A stretch of DNA of 64,000 nt, from positions 1 through 64,000 of the forward strand of contig NZ_QNRO01000009.1 in NCBI RefSeq assembly GCF_003315345.1. Reading direction: 5' to 3'. Positions 30,254 to 38,876 of the stretch are shown here, piece by piece; the stretch's first letter is position 1; each line of letters begins with the position of its first letter. The translations under genes and the position numbers were made by a program. A model generated the notes under the pieces. The model saw only the letters and a list, made by a program, of their open reading frames with translations, searched no databases and was not told the origin of the DNA. The stretch comes from Marinobacter pelagius (GTDB lineage Bacteria > Pseudomonadota > Gammaproteobacteria > Pseudomonadales > Oleiphilaceae).

Positions 30254-31969
30254 ATGACCACGTTTGATCCTGCCTCTGTGCCGCGTACCGCGGACCTGGA
30301 TAATCCTCTGTATTACCTGGAAAACATGGAAACCGTGGTGCGCTGGGTGCTGGATCACCATGATGACCTGCTGACCAGATCCGAATTCCGTGTGTTGGAA
30401 ACCTTCCTCGGTCTTGAGACAGAGGAAAAAGCGCTGTTGACCCGTCTGGTGATGCGCACGGGCGAACTGTTCCGGGCGGACAAACTGGTGTATCCGGAGC
30501 TGGATTCACCGGTTTCTGAAATTCTGCACAGCCTGGTGTCGGCCGACTGGCTCGAACCGGAGCCTTTGCTCGACTTCGATGAGCTGTTCCGGCTGTTTAC
30601 CCTGGCTGAGCTCCGACCGGTCTTCGCCGATACCCTGCAAGAGCTTGGCCACAGCCGCACACTGTCCAAAGCGGCCATGAAAACGGTGTTGTCCGATCAA
30701 TTTTCCGAGGCACGGACCCTCGACCAATGGTTCGATACCGGTGAGGCCCGGGTGGTTTGTCTGCGACACATGGCGCTGTTCGACCGGATCCGATTGATGT
30801 TCTTCGGCAACCTCCGCCAGACCTGGTCCGACTTTGTGCTGGTGGAGCTGGGTTACCAGAGTTACGAGCAAGTCCCGCTGACAGCCGAGTCGAGGGCGTT
30901 TTCGCACCGGGAGGAAGTGGATTGCTACCTGGCCATGCAGGCCTGTCGGGACCAGCTTGACGAGGGGGTTCCGGCATCTGAAGTGTGGCCTCAGGTGCCC
31001 GAACCGGTGACCAACGCCTGGCTGGCGAGCCGTCGGGACCGGCTGCTGCTGGAATTGGGCCGACAGGCCGAGCGCCAGGGCGACCGGGAGCTGGCGCTGA
31101 CTGCCTGGGCCGGGAGTCAGCACCGGGAGGCCCGGCTGAAGCAGTTGCGGCTGCTGGAGCGGATGAAACGGTTTGAGGAAGCCTGGCAGATCGCAGGGCT
31201 GTGGCAGACCGAAGAATTGAGTGATGCCGAACGCCAGGGCCTGGACCGGATCCTGAAACGGCTGGCCCCGAAGGTGGGCGAGCCCAGACCGGCTCCGGTA
31301 ACCACACAGCCGATCAACGAATGGCAGGTGTCGCTACCCCGGCCGGCGGTTGGCGCGGTGGAATGGGCCGCAGCGGAACACCTGAACCGACCCGAGGCAC
31401 CGGTGGCCTATGTCGAAAACACCCTGATCAACGGCCTGTTCGGCCTGCTGTGCTGGCCGGTGATCTTCAAACCGGTGCCCGGTGCTTTTTTCCATCCTTT
31501 CCATACCGGCCCCGCCGACCTGACCCGGGAGGATTTCGTGACGCGCCGCCGGTCCGATTTCGAGGCCTGCTTCGTGACGCTGAGCGATGGTGGTTACCGA
31601 CAGCGCATCCTGGACACTTGGCATGACAAGCAGGGGCGCGCCAATCCGTTTGTCATCTGGCCGGCCCTGTCCAAGGATCTGGTCGAGCTGGCCCTGGAGT
31701 GCATCCCGGCGGAGCACCTGGCGGCCATGTTCCGGCGCCTGCTGCTGAATGTGAAGGAGCATCGCAGCGGCTTCCCGGACCTGATCCAGTTCCACCCGCA
31801 GCGTTCGGACGATGAATCACGATATGAAATGGTGGAGGTGAAAGGCCCGGGTGACCGGCTGCAGGATCACCAGCGCCGATGGCTGGATTTCTTTGCCCGG
31901 GAGGGTATTCCCGCCAGTGTCTGTTACGTTCGTTGGGACGAGGATTCCGGCGTCGGGAGCAGTGAATGA
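30254..31969 (+). CDS. FAN1-type nuclease with VRR-NUC domain
   Basis: About 571 aa if the ATG at 30254 (MTTFDPASVPRTADLDNPLYYLENMETVVRW...) is used; an ATG at 30212 would add 14 residues and neither has a strong ribosome site. An alpha-helical N-terminal and middle region precedes a C-terminal VRR-NUC PD-(D/E)xK domain with the metal/catalytic residues in FPDLIQF (about 507) and MVEVKGPGDRLQDHQRRW (about 526-542). FAN1 proteins are structure-specific 5'-flap nucleases and 5'-3' exonucleases that unhook DNA interstrand crosslinks. It overlaps the next gene by 4 nt (ATGA), implying a shared pathway with that helicase. Confidence 0.9.
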   Translation: MTTFDPASVPRTADLDNPLYYLENMETVVRWVLDHHDDLLTRSEFRVLETFLGLETEEKALLTRLVMRTGELFRADKLVYPELDSPVSEILHSLVSADWLEPEPLLDFDELFRLFTLAELRPVFADTLQELGHSRTLSKAAMKTVLSDQFSEARTLDQWFDTGEARVVCLRHMALFDRIRLMFFGNLRQTWSDFVLVELGYQSYEQVPLTAESRAFSHREEVDCYLAMQACRDQLDEGVPASEVWPQVPEPVTNAWLASRRDRLLLELGRQAERQGDRELALTAWAGSQHREARLKQLRLLERMKRFEEAWQIAGLWQTEELSDAERQGLDRILKRLAPKVGEPRPAPVTTQPINEWQVSLPRPAVGAVEWAAAEHLNRPEAPVAYVENTLINGLFGLLCWPVIFKPVPGAFFHPFHTGPADLTREDFVTRRRSDFEACFVTLSDGGYRQRILDTWHDKQGRANPFVIWPALSKDLVELALECIPAEHLAAMFRRLLLNVKEHRSGFPDLIQFHPQRSDDESRYEMVEVKGPGDRLQDHQRRWLDFFAREGIPASVCYVRWDEDSGVGSSE

Positions 31970-34212
31970 AGGCGGCGGTGCGTACCCTGTGCGAGTTTGC
32001 CGCCCGGGCCGGGGACCTGGACTTCCGGTACACCCCGGCACCCTCCTCCGAGGAGGGCATTGCCGGCCACCAGGCCATCCAGTCCCGCCGTGGCTACGGT
32101 TACAAAAGCGAGTATTCACTGACCGGTGAATGCTTGGGAATAAGGCTTTCCGGAAGAGCGGATGGTTATGATCCCCATCGTGGCCGGCTGGAGGAAATCA
32201 AGACCCATCGGGGCGACCTGGCCCGGGTGCGGGAACACCAGCGGGCGCTGCATCGGGCCCAGTTACGGGCCTACGGTGCGCTGCTGTGCCAACAGGAAGA
32301 CCTGAAAAAAATCGAGCTGGTGCTGGTGTACTACGACACCGGTCGGGACAAGGAAAGTCTGGTTGCCGAAACCGCCCATGCCGATGAGCTCTGGCAGGAA
32401 CTTGAGGGCCTGTGCCGGCAATTCCGTGCCTGGGCCGAGCAGGAAGAGCATCACCGGGAACAGCGTAATGCCGCCCTCGCCCGGCTGAACTTTCCCTTTG
32501 CCGACTTCCGGCCGCGCCAGCGGCAACTGGCCGAAACCGTCTACAAGAATGCCATGACCGGCGGCACCTTGTTGCTCGAGGCGCCCACCGGCCTGGGCAA
32601 GACCCTGGGCACACTGTTTCCGGGCCTGATGGCCATGGCCCGGGCCGACCAGGACCGCCTGTTCTATCTGACCTGCCGCAATACCGCCCGGCAACTGGCT
32701 CTGGACGCTGTGGATAAACTCAGGGCTGCCCAGGACGAGTCTGTTGACTGGTCGCTCAGGGTGCTGGAACTGGTGGCAAAGGACGACGCCTGCGAGCACC
32801 CGGACAAGGCCTGCCACGGGGACTCCTGCCCGCTGGCGAAGGGGTTCTTCGATCGGCTGCCGGATGCCCGGGCCGAGGCAGCCCAGTCCGGGACACTCAC
32901 CCGGGCCGAACTGTCGCGTATTGCTGCGGGCCATGATATCTGTCCCTATTTTCTGGCCCAGGAGATGGCCCGCTGGAGTGACGTGGTGATCGGCGACGTC
33001 AACCGGATGTTTGACCAGTCCGCCCTGCTCCACGGCCTGGTTCGCCAGAACCAGTGGCAGGTCTCGATCCTGGTGGATGAGGCCCACAACCTGGTGGACC
33101 GGGCCCGGGGCATGTACTCGGTAACGCTTGAACAGCAGCGACTGTTGCGGGTAAAGAAAACCGCCCCGAAGGTGCTGAAGAAGGCACTGGACCGCACCGC
33201 GCGCGCCTGGCAAACCCTGATCCGGGACCAGGATGTGGACACGGCTGTGCCGGTGTTTCTCGAGACCTTGCCGTCGAGTCTGATCGGCAGCCTGCAGGGG
33301 CTGGTCTCCACCCTGACCGATTATCTGGCGGACAACCCGCCGGATCTGGCGCTGCAGGAACTGCTGTTCGAGAGTGTCGGCTTCATGAAGCTGGCGGACA
33401 GCTTCGGTGATCACTCCCTGTGTGAATTCCGGCGCTCCGGTCGTGGCCGGGCCACACTCACCATCCAGAACCTGATCCCGGCGGACTTCCTGCGCGAGCG
33501 GTTTGCCGCCGCGGGCCCGGTGTTGTTGTTCTCGGCCACCCTGAGCCCCGGCATCTACTACCGGGATCTGCTGGGTCTGCCGGAAACCAGCGCTTTTACC
33601 TCCCTGCGCAGTCCGTTCAGCGCCGATCAGCTGCAGGTCCGTTTCACGCCCAGGATCAGCACCCGCCAGGCGCACCGGGAGGCATCGCGGGCGCCGATAG
33701 CGGAGATCATTGCCCGTCAGTTCCGGGAGCAGCCGGGTCATTACCTGGCGTTCTTCAGCAGTTTCCAGTACCTCCGTGCGGTCAGCGAAACCCTCGCCCA
33801 ACAGGCACCGGATATACCCCAGCGTTGCCAGGCGCCGGGCATGAGCCAGGCCGAGCGGGAGGCCTTCCTGGCGGAGTTCCGGCAGCCGGAGCCCGGTGTG
33901 GCGTTTGCCGTGCTCGGCGGCGTGTTCAGCGAGGGTATCGATTTGCCGGGCGAGCAACTCATTGGAGCTTTCGTGGCGACCCTGGGGCTGCCGCCGTTCG
34001 ATCCCTGGCACGAAATACTCAAGGATCGTTTACAGGAACGTTTCGGTACGGGCTATGACTACACCTACCTGATACCGGGCCTTCGGAAAGTCGCCCAGGC
34101 CGCCGGCCGGGTGATCCGAACCCCCGAGGATCGGGGCGTGATCTGGCTCATCGACGACCGGTTTACGCGCCCGCAGGTGCGGAACCTGCTCCCCCATTGG
34201 TGGTTTGTTTGA
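31966..34212 (+). CDS. Fe-S XPD/DinG-like DNA helicase with N-terminal PD-(D/E)xK nuclease domain
   Basis: 748-aa fusion. Residues about 1-130 carry a RecB/Cas4-like nuclease core: GRADGYDP (D66), LEEIKTH (E77, K79) and a following Gln/Tyr helix (HRAQLRAYG, near 97-104). Residues 180-740 form a Rad3/XPD-type superfamily 2 helicase with Walker A EAPTGLGKT (205-213), four cysteines of the predicted 4Fe-4S cluster (C276, C283, C288, C326), VDEAHNLVD, and C-terminal helicase motifs including GVFSEGIDLPGEQL and QAAGRVIRT. The enzyme is predicted to translocate 5'-3' on single-stranded DNA and to cut DNA. Coupling to the FAN1-like nuclease suggests repair of crosslinks or branched DNA; the exact role is inference. 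Confidence 0.88.
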   Translation: MKAAVRTLCEFAARAGDLDFRYTPAPSSEEGIAGHQAIQSRRGYGYKSEYSLTGECLGIRLSGRADGYDPHRGRLEEIKTHRGDLARVREHQRALHRAQLRAYGALLCQQEDLKKIELVLVYYDTGRDKESLVAETAHADELWQELEGLCRQFRAWAEQEEHHREQRNAALARLNFPFADFRPRQRQLAETVYKNAMTGGTLLLEAPTGLGKTLGTLFPGLMAMARADQDRLFYLTCRNTARQLALDAVDKLRAAQDESVDWSLRVLELVAKDDACEHPDKACHGDSCPLAKGFFDRLPDARAEAAQSGTLTRAELSRIAAGHDICPYFLAQEMARWSDVVIGDVNRMFDQSALLHGLVRQNQWQVSILVDEAHNLVDRARGMYSVTLEQQRLLRVKKTAPKVLKKALDRTARAWQTLIRDQDVDTAVPVFLETLPSSLIGSLQGLVSTLTDYLADNPPDLALQELLFESVGFMKLADSFGDHSLCEFRRSGRGRATLTIQNLIPADFLRERFAAAGPVLLFSATLSPGIYYRDLLGLPETSAFTSLRSPFSADQLQVRFTPRISTRQAHREASRAPIAEIIARQFREQPGHYLAFFSSFQYLRAVSETLAQQAPDIPQRCQAPGMSQAEREAFLAEFRQPEPGVAFAVLGGVFSEGIDLPGEQLIGAFVATLGLPPFDPWHEILKDRLQERFGTGYDYTYLIPGLRKVAQAAGRVIRTPEDRGVIWLIDDRFTRPQVRNLLPHWWFV

Positions 34213-34372
34213 GCAAAAACGTTACTTTGTAACATTAATGGCGAGTTTATATACAAAAATCTATGGATGGAGAGTGCTGTAGTTACATTTTGCTATGGAA
34301 TTGTTCATCCGGACTACTAGAATGCGTGCCTTAATCAGAAGATTGACCATCTGACAAGGACAATGAGCGCAA

Positions 34373-34765
34373 ATGAACAACACGGATCTCGTTTTCCAGA
34401 GTTATGGACGTTGCTGCCGCAAGGATGAATTTTTCGTCGATTTCTACGACTTTTTCATGTCCAGCTCGGACACCATCCGCAACCGCTTCCTGAAAACCGA
34501 CATGGAAGCCCAGCGCCACCTGCTCCGAAACGGCATCATGCAGCTGATCCTGCACGCCCGAGGCATGTCGGACCGCAAGCTGAAAGCCCTGGGTGAGAGC
34601 CATAACCGCAACCACTACGACATCAAGCCGGAGTGGTACACGCTGTGGCTGGAGGCCCTGCTGAAAACCGTTCGCCAGCACGACCCAGACTACACGCCAG
34701 AGCTGGGCAAGGCCTGGCGTGACGTTCTGAACCCCGGGATAGACCTTATCCGCGGGGCTTACTGA
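34373..34765 (+). CDS. Single-domain globin
   Basis: 130-aa protein with a globin-like pattern: FYDFF in the B helix region, RHLLRNGIMQLI (E helix) and GESHNRNHYDIKPEWYTLWLEALL, in which the first His is the likely proximal heme ligand. No flavin or NAD domain is attached, so it is not a full flavohemoglobin. Possible roles are NO or O2 chemistry, or redox sensing; none is shown here. It is convergent with sqr, ends 10 nt from it, and the upstream 160 bp contain a GTTAC-TTT-GTAAC palindrome at 34221-34233. Confidence 0.8.
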   Translation: MNNTDLVFQSYGRCCRKDEFFVDFYDFFMSSSDTIRNRFLKTDMEAQRHLLRNGIMQLILHARGMSDRKLKALGESHNRNHYDIKPEWYTLWLEALLKTVRQHDPDYTPELGKAWRDVLNPGIDLIRGAY

Positions 34766-34775
34766 GCATGAGCCC

Positions 34776-36035
34776 TCACCCCCGGGGTGCGGGCTTCGCC
34801 AGCCATTCATGACCCTTCAGCATGCCGTGCCAGTAAAGGCCCGGCAGCTGCTTGGCCTTCAACCACCAGGCCGCACGCGTTGCCTTGGTGCCATCGTTGA
34901 TCCACTTCGGGAAGCTGGGCTGCAGCTTGCCTCCATAGCCGAACTCCGCCAGCACGATCCGGCCGTTCTCTACCGTCAGCGGGCATGAACCGTAGCCCAG
35001 ATAGGCCGCCTTCAGAGGTTGGTTGCGTATGGTTGCCAGCAGGTTTTCCGCGACCACCGGCGCCTGTTTGCGTACGGCTGCCGCGGTCTTGGCATTGCCG
35101 GTACCACTGGCATCCCCGAGGCCGAAGATATTGGCAAAACGCTTGTGGCGCAGGGTGTCGTCTTCCAGATCCAGCCAGCCGCCCTCATTGGCCAGGGGAG
35201 ATTCCCGGACAAATTCCGGCGCACGCTGCGGGGGTACCGCGTGTAGCATATCGAAACCGACCTCTTCATCCCGGGTGTTGCCCTCGGAATCGGTCATGCG
35301 GAAAGTGGCTTTCCTGGCCGGACCGTTCACAGCCACCAGATTACTCTGGAAATTGACATCGATGCCGTATTTCTTGATGTAGGACTCCAGCGCCGGCACG
35401 TAATCGGGAACGCCAAACAACACCGCTCCAGCGTTGTGGAACTGGATATCGATGTCCTTCAGCACGCCCTGCCGGAGCCAGTGATCGGAAGAAAGGTACA
35501 TGGCTTTCTGGGGGGCGCCGGCGCACTTGATCGGCATGGGTGGCTGGCTGAACAGCGCCCGGCCATGCTTCAGCCGCTGCACGGTTTCCCAGGTGTAGCT
35601 GGCCATCCCTTCCCGGTAGTTTGAAGTCACGCCGTTCTGGCCGAGCGTTTCCTCAAGGCCCTCGATGGCGCCCCAGTTCAGTTCGAGGCCGGGAGCAAGT
35701 ACCAGGGTCTTATAGGTCATCCAGGAGCCGTCCGCGAGCTGGATACGGTTCTGTTCCGGTTCCACGGAGAGAACCTTTTGCTGATACCAGCTGACGAACG
35801 AGGGCATGACCTCTTTCATGGGTCTGGAGGTCACTTCGGGGCGAAAGACGCCACCGCCAACCATGGTCCACCCCGGCTGGTAATGATGGGTGGAGGAAGG
35901 CTCCACCACCGCTATATCGAGGGAGCGGTCCCGCTTGTGAAGACTTGACGCTACCGATATACCGGCGGCACCGCCACCGACAATCACGACGGTGTGTTTT
36001 TTATCGGACTCCCGTGGGACTGAATTCAAACTCAT
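34776..36035 (-). CDS. sqr: Sulfide:quinone oxidoreductase, type II
   Basis: Membrane-peripheral FAD enzyme that oxidises H2S to persulfide or polysulfide and passes electrons to the quinone pool. The start is ATG 36035 (MSLNSVPRESDKKHTVVIVGGG), 419 aa; a longer frame to 36152 runs through the promoter region. The FAD-binding Rossmann motif VVIVGGGAAGIS is at 16-27. The two redox cysteines expected in type II enzymes are visible: C171 in IKCAGAPQK and C351 in GYGSCPLT. It is divergent from persulfide dioxygenase, the usual partner that removes the persulfide product. An FNR/ANR box sits about 50 nt upstream. Confidence 0.93.
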   Translation of the reverse strand: MSLNSVPRESDKKHTVVIVGGGAAGISVASSLHKRDRSLDIAVVEPSSTHHYQPGWTMVGGGVFRPEVTSRPMKEVMPSFVSWYQQKVLSVEPEQNRIQLADGSWMTYKTLVLAPGLELNWGAIEGLEETLGQNGVTSNYREGMASYTWETVQRLKHGRALFSQPPMPIKCAGAPQKAMYLSSDHWLRQGVLKDIDIQFHNAGAVLFGVPDYVPALESYIKKYGIDVNFQSNLVAVNGPARKATFRMTDSEGNTRDEEVGFDMLHAVPPQRAPEFVRESPLANEGGWLDLEDDTLRHKRFANIFGLGDASGTGNAKTAAAVRKQAPVVAENLLATIRNQPLKAAYLGYGSCPLTVENGRIVLAEFGYGGKLQPSFPKWINDGTKATRAAWWLKAKQLPGLYWHGMLKGHEWLAKPAPRG

Positions 36036-36084
36036 GCCTTGAACCTCTCTGTTTGTCATTGTTAGAGCAACTGCCTGGCCGCAG

Positions 36085-36098
36085 TTGATATTGATCAA
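36085..36098. promoter_or_regulatory. FNR/ANR-type binding site upstream of sqr
   Basis: TTGATATTGATCAA matches the FNR/ANR consensus TTGAT-N4-ATCAA perfectly. Its centre is about 57 nt upstream of the sqr ATG. If it acts at -41.5, transcription would start near 36050 and leave a leader of roughly 15 nt carrying the AGAGAGG ribosome site. Confidence 0.7.
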
Positions 36099-36116
36099 AT
36101 AGTAGCAAACCTGTGG

Positions 36117-36130
36117 GTATAACGTTATAT
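36117..36130 (+). promoter_or_regulatory. Shared sulfur-locus element, copy A
   Basis: GTATAACGTTATAT contains the 10-bp palindrome ATAACGTTAT. It is followed by CG and ATTGA plus TATA-rich sequence in the same order as in copy B (minus strand, upstream of the rhodanese gene). A binding site for a common regulator is proposed. Confidence 0.5.
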
Positions 36131-36314
36131 CGATTGAATATATCCCACTCATGCTACATGCAGATCAAATTAGTCTTCAGCTATCAAAAAAAGATAATCC
36201 GATAGTCTTTGAGAATTTATGGCATGAGCTAAACCTATTTGAAGTGTTAGTAAGGATAGGAATAACCTAATAACAAAAAGGGAAAACGCACTTATCAATT
36301 GAAAGGAGGGTTCT

Positions 36315-37223
36315 ATGAAGACCTTCAGATTGTCCGCTTCCCAAGGCTCTGCATCCCCGGACGTTGCGGGGTTTTTCGATCCGCGCACGTTCAGTGTGCA
36401 GTATGTGGTCAGCGATCCTGCAAGCCGTCAGTGTGCGATCATCGATCCAGTGCTGGATTACGATGAGAAATCCGGGGCCACCGCCACTCACCATGCCGAT
36501 CAGTTACTCGACTACGTGCGTGAGCAGCGTTTTGATGTGCAGTGGATTCTTGACACCCATCCCCATGCCGACCACTTTTCGGCAGCCCAGTATCTCAAGG
36601 GTAAGACTGGGGCACCCACCGCCATCGGTGGCTACGTGACAGACGTACAGGAGCTCTGGAAGGGCATCTACAACTGGCCCGATTTCCCGGCGGACGGACG
36701 CCAGTGGGACCAACTGTTCCGTGCCGGCGATGAATTCGCCATCGGCGAGCTGAAGGGCCGGGTGCTGTTCTCGCCCGGGCATACTCTGGCATCGGTAACT
36801 TATGTGATCGGTGACGCCGCCTTCGTCCACGATACCCTGTTCCAGCCGGATTTCGGCACGGCCCGGGCGGATTTTCCGGGGGGCGATGCCCATCAGCTCT
36901 GGGATTCGATTCAGGAGATCCTGTCATTGCCGGAAGAGACCCGTTTGTTCACCGGCCACGATTACATGCCTGGTGGCCGGGAACCGCAGTGGCAAAGCAC
37001 GGTTCGCGAACAGAAGGAGGCGAACAAGCACCTGGCGGGTACCAGTGAAGAGGCCTACGTGGCGTTGAGAAACCAGCGCGACAGCGAATTGCCCATGCCC
37101 AAGCTGATCCTGCACGCCCTGCAGGTCAACACTCGTGGAGGGCGATTGCCGGAACCGGAGAGTAACGGCCGCCGATACCTGAAAATTCCCCTGGATGCTT
37201 TGGAAGGTGCAGCCTGGGACTGA
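36315..37223 (+). CDS. pdo: Persulfide dioxygenase-type MBL-fold hydrolase (ETHE1/Blh family)
   Basis: 302-aa metallo-beta-lactamase-fold protein. THPHADH (81-87) is the metal-binding signature, with later ligands in SPGHTLAS, HDTLFQPDFGTARADF and GHDYMPGG. This spacing is that of persulfide dioxygenases (ETHE1, PDO, Blh), mononuclear Fe(II) enzymes that oxidise glutathione persulfide to sulfite. Pairing with sqr supports the assignment: SQR makes persulfide, PDO oxidises it. GGAGG precedes the ATG and a textbook terminator follows at 37249. Confidence 0.9.
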   Translation: MKTFRLSASQGSASPDVAGFFDPRTFSVQYVVSDPASRQCAIIDPVLDYDEKSGATATHHADQLLDYVREQRFDVQWILDTHPHADHFSAAQYLKGKTGAPTAIGGYVTDVQELWKGIYNWPDFPADGRQWDQLFRAGDEFAIGELKGRVLFSPGHTLASVTYVIGDAAFVHDTLFQPDFGTARADFPGGDAHQLWDSIQEILSLPEETRLFTGHDYMPGGREPQWQSTVREQKEANKHLAGTSEEAYVALRNQRDSELPMPKLILHALQVNTRGGRLPEPESNGRRYLKIPLDALEGAAWD

Positions 37224-37248
37224 ATCCCAACCGGTTTCACAACCCCTT

Positions 37249-37274
37249 GCCGGGCCTTCGGGCCCGGCTTTTTT
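37249..37274 (+). terminator. Rho-independent terminator after pdo
   Basis: GCCGGGCC and GGCCCGGC form a perfect 8-bp stem with a TTCG tetraloop, followed by six T residues. Confidence 0.95.
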
Positions 37275-37380
37275 GTGCCTGGTTTATAGCCGAAAGTGAC
37301 TTTGTCACTGAGTGATCGGGATCTGCCGCTTATAGTTAAAATGCGAAATCATCGTAGAACCCGTCAAGGAGGCAATAGCC

Positions 37381-37824
37381 ATGATCAGAAAACTCAAGGT
37401 ACTGGGCCTGACAGCCCTGCTCGTCTGTGTGCCGTTTGTTGCGCAGGCTGACAATCACAAGAAAACCGTTGATGAGGTCCTGGTGATTCTCTCCAGCGAC
37501 TCGCTGCAGACCCAGGGCATGGCCATGGTGCTGTCCAATACCATGGCGGAGCAAGGCGCGAAGGTGAATGTCCTGCTGTGTGACAAGGCCGGCGATCTGG
37601 CTCTTAAATCTTACGAGGCCGAGCCCCTGAAGCCGAAAAACGTGACTCCGGGCCAGATGCTGCGCGGCTTGTTGAAGAACGGCGGCAGTGCCAAGGTGTG
37701 TGCCCTGTACCTGCCCAACAGCGAGAACACCAAGGATGACCTGATCGAAGGTGTCGGCGTCGCGATGCCACCGGAGATGTCTGGCCAGATGCTGAATCCC
37801 GCGATGCGCACGTTCACTTTCTGA
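37381..37824 (+). CDS. Exported DsrE-family protein
   Basis: 147 aa with a clear signal peptide (MIRKLKVLGLTALLVCVPFVAQA, cleavage near QA-DN). The mature part has the DsrE/F-like fold pattern: VLVILSSDSLQTQGMAMVLSNTMAEQGAKVNVLLCDKAGDLAL, then VCALYLPN. DsrE-type proteins carry sulfane sulfur on a conserved cysteine; a candidate is the Cys of LLCDKAG. A periplasmic location would let it hand sulfur to the periplasmic rhodanese or the octaheme cytochrome nearby; that link is inference. A 15-bp palindrome AGTGAC-TTT-GTCACT lies 72-86 nt upstream of the ATG. Confidence 0.82.
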   Translation: MIRKLKVLGLTALLVCVPFVAQADNHKKTVDEVLVILSSDSLQTQGMAMVLSNTMAEQGAKVNVLLCDKAGDLALKSYEAEPLKPKNVTPGQMLRGLLKNGGSAKVCALYLPNSENTKDDLIEGVGVAMPPEMSGQMLNPAMRTFTF

Positions 37825-37892
37825 GCCATGAAACGGTGCGTCGGCGCAGTATGCCGGCGCATCCTTCACAGAACAGGGAGACCAGAGACGTA

Positions 37893-38855
37893 ATGACCGA
37901 GATCCAGCCTTCTCGCTTGCAGAATTTCCCGATTTCCTGGTTTGCCGTGGTCATGGGGATGACCGGGTTCACCATTGCCTGGCACCGGGCCGAAGTTCTT
38001 TTTGCCTTGCCGCTGAAGACCAGCCCGTTACTGCTTGGCCTGACCATCATTATCTTTCTTGTTCTGGCAGGGTTCTACCTGGCCAAGACGGTCAAGTACC
38101 CGGATAGTGTCAAAGCCGAATTCGGTCACCCGGTAAAGCTCAACTTCTTCCCCACCATATCCATCGGCCTGATGCTTTTGAGCATTGCAGTGCTACCCTA
38201 CAGTGACAAGGTCTCCCTTGTATGTTGGGTGGTCGGCGCGCTCCTGCACCTGGCGTTCACCCTCTATGTGTTGTCTGTCTGGTTGCACCACACCCACTTT
38301 GAGATTGCCCACATCAATCCGGCCTGGTTCATACCGATTGTCGGCAACATCGTGGTACCCATTGCCGGGGTTCAGCACGCTTCACCCGAGATTTCCTGGT
38401 TCTTCTACAGTATTGGTCTGGTGTTCTGGGTGGTGCTGTTGACCATTATTTTCTACCGGATGTTCTTCCATAACCCGCTCCCGGCAAAGCTGCTGCCCAC
38501 GCTGTTTATCCTGATTGCACCGCCGGCGGTCGGGTTCATTTCCTGGCTCCAGCTGACCGGCGAGGTGGATGCCTTTGCCCGGATCCTTTACTACAGCGCT
38601 ATCTTCCTGACCCTGATGCTGATGACCCAGGTCCGGCGTTTCCTGCGGCTGGAATTTTTCCTGTCGTGGTGGGCATATTCGTTCCCGATGGCAGCCATTA
38701 CCATTGCCACCTTTGCCATGTATCACCAACTTGAGCTGGCGTTCTTCAAGGGGCTGGGTGTGGTATTGCTGGCTCTGTTGACAGGGCTGATTGTGGTACT
38801 GGCGGGCAAGACCGCCCAGGCCGTCAGGCGCCGGGCGGTCTGTATCGAGGACTGA
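37893..38855 (+). CDS. SLAC1/TehA-family anion channel
   Basis: The start is ATG 37893 (MTEIQPSRLQNFPISWFAVVMG), 320 aa, with GGGAG upstream. About ten transmembrane segments are visible, beginning with the family hallmark FPISWFAVVMGMTGFTIAW and containing NPAWFIPIVGNIVVPIAG and APPAVGFISWLQL. The family (TehA, plant SLAC1, yeast Ssu1 sulfite exporter) conducts small anions through the inner membrane. Next to SQR, PDO and DsrE genes, export of sulfite or another sulfur oxyanion is an attractive inference. It follows dsrE by 68 nt on the same strand. Confidence 0.9.
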   Translation: MTEIQPSRLQNFPISWFAVVMGMTGFTIAWHRAEVLFALPLKTSPLLLGLTIIIFLVLAGFYLAKTVKYPDSVKAEFGHPVKLNFFPTISIGLMLLSIAVLPYSDKVSLVCWVVGALLHLAFTLYVLSVWLHHTHFEIAHINPAWFIPIVGNIVVPIAGVQHASPEISWFFYSIGLVFWVVLLTIIFYRMFFHNPLPAKLLPTLFILIAPPAVGFISWLQLTGEVDAFARILYYSAIFLTLMLMTQVRRFLRLEFFLSWWAYSFPMAAITIATFAMYHQLELAFFKGLGVVLLALLTGLIVVLAGKTAQAVRRRAVCIED

Positions 38856-38876
38856 AGTATTGCCGGTCTACGGGGA

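Larger units (their letters stand above)
36036..36314. promoter_or_regulatory. Divergent sqr/pdo regulatory region
   Basis: 279-bp AT-rich intergenic region serving sqr (leftward) and pdo (rightward). It contains an FNR/ANR-type box (36085-36098) and the element GTATAACGTTATAT (36117-36130) followed by CGATTGAATATAT, which recurs upstream of the rhodanese gene. pdo has a strong GGAGG ribosome site just before its ATG. No regulator gene is adjacent. Confidence 0.6.

Noticed and set aside
32263-34011. 582-codon minus-strand ORF across the nuclease-helicase gene
   Set aside because: Shadow frame of a well-supported gene with Walker and Fe-S motifs on the plus strand.
36210-36240. Possible sigma-54 promoter (TGGCAT...) upstream of pdo
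   Set aside because: The -12 GC element is not at the required distance, so the match fails the GG-N10-GC rule.
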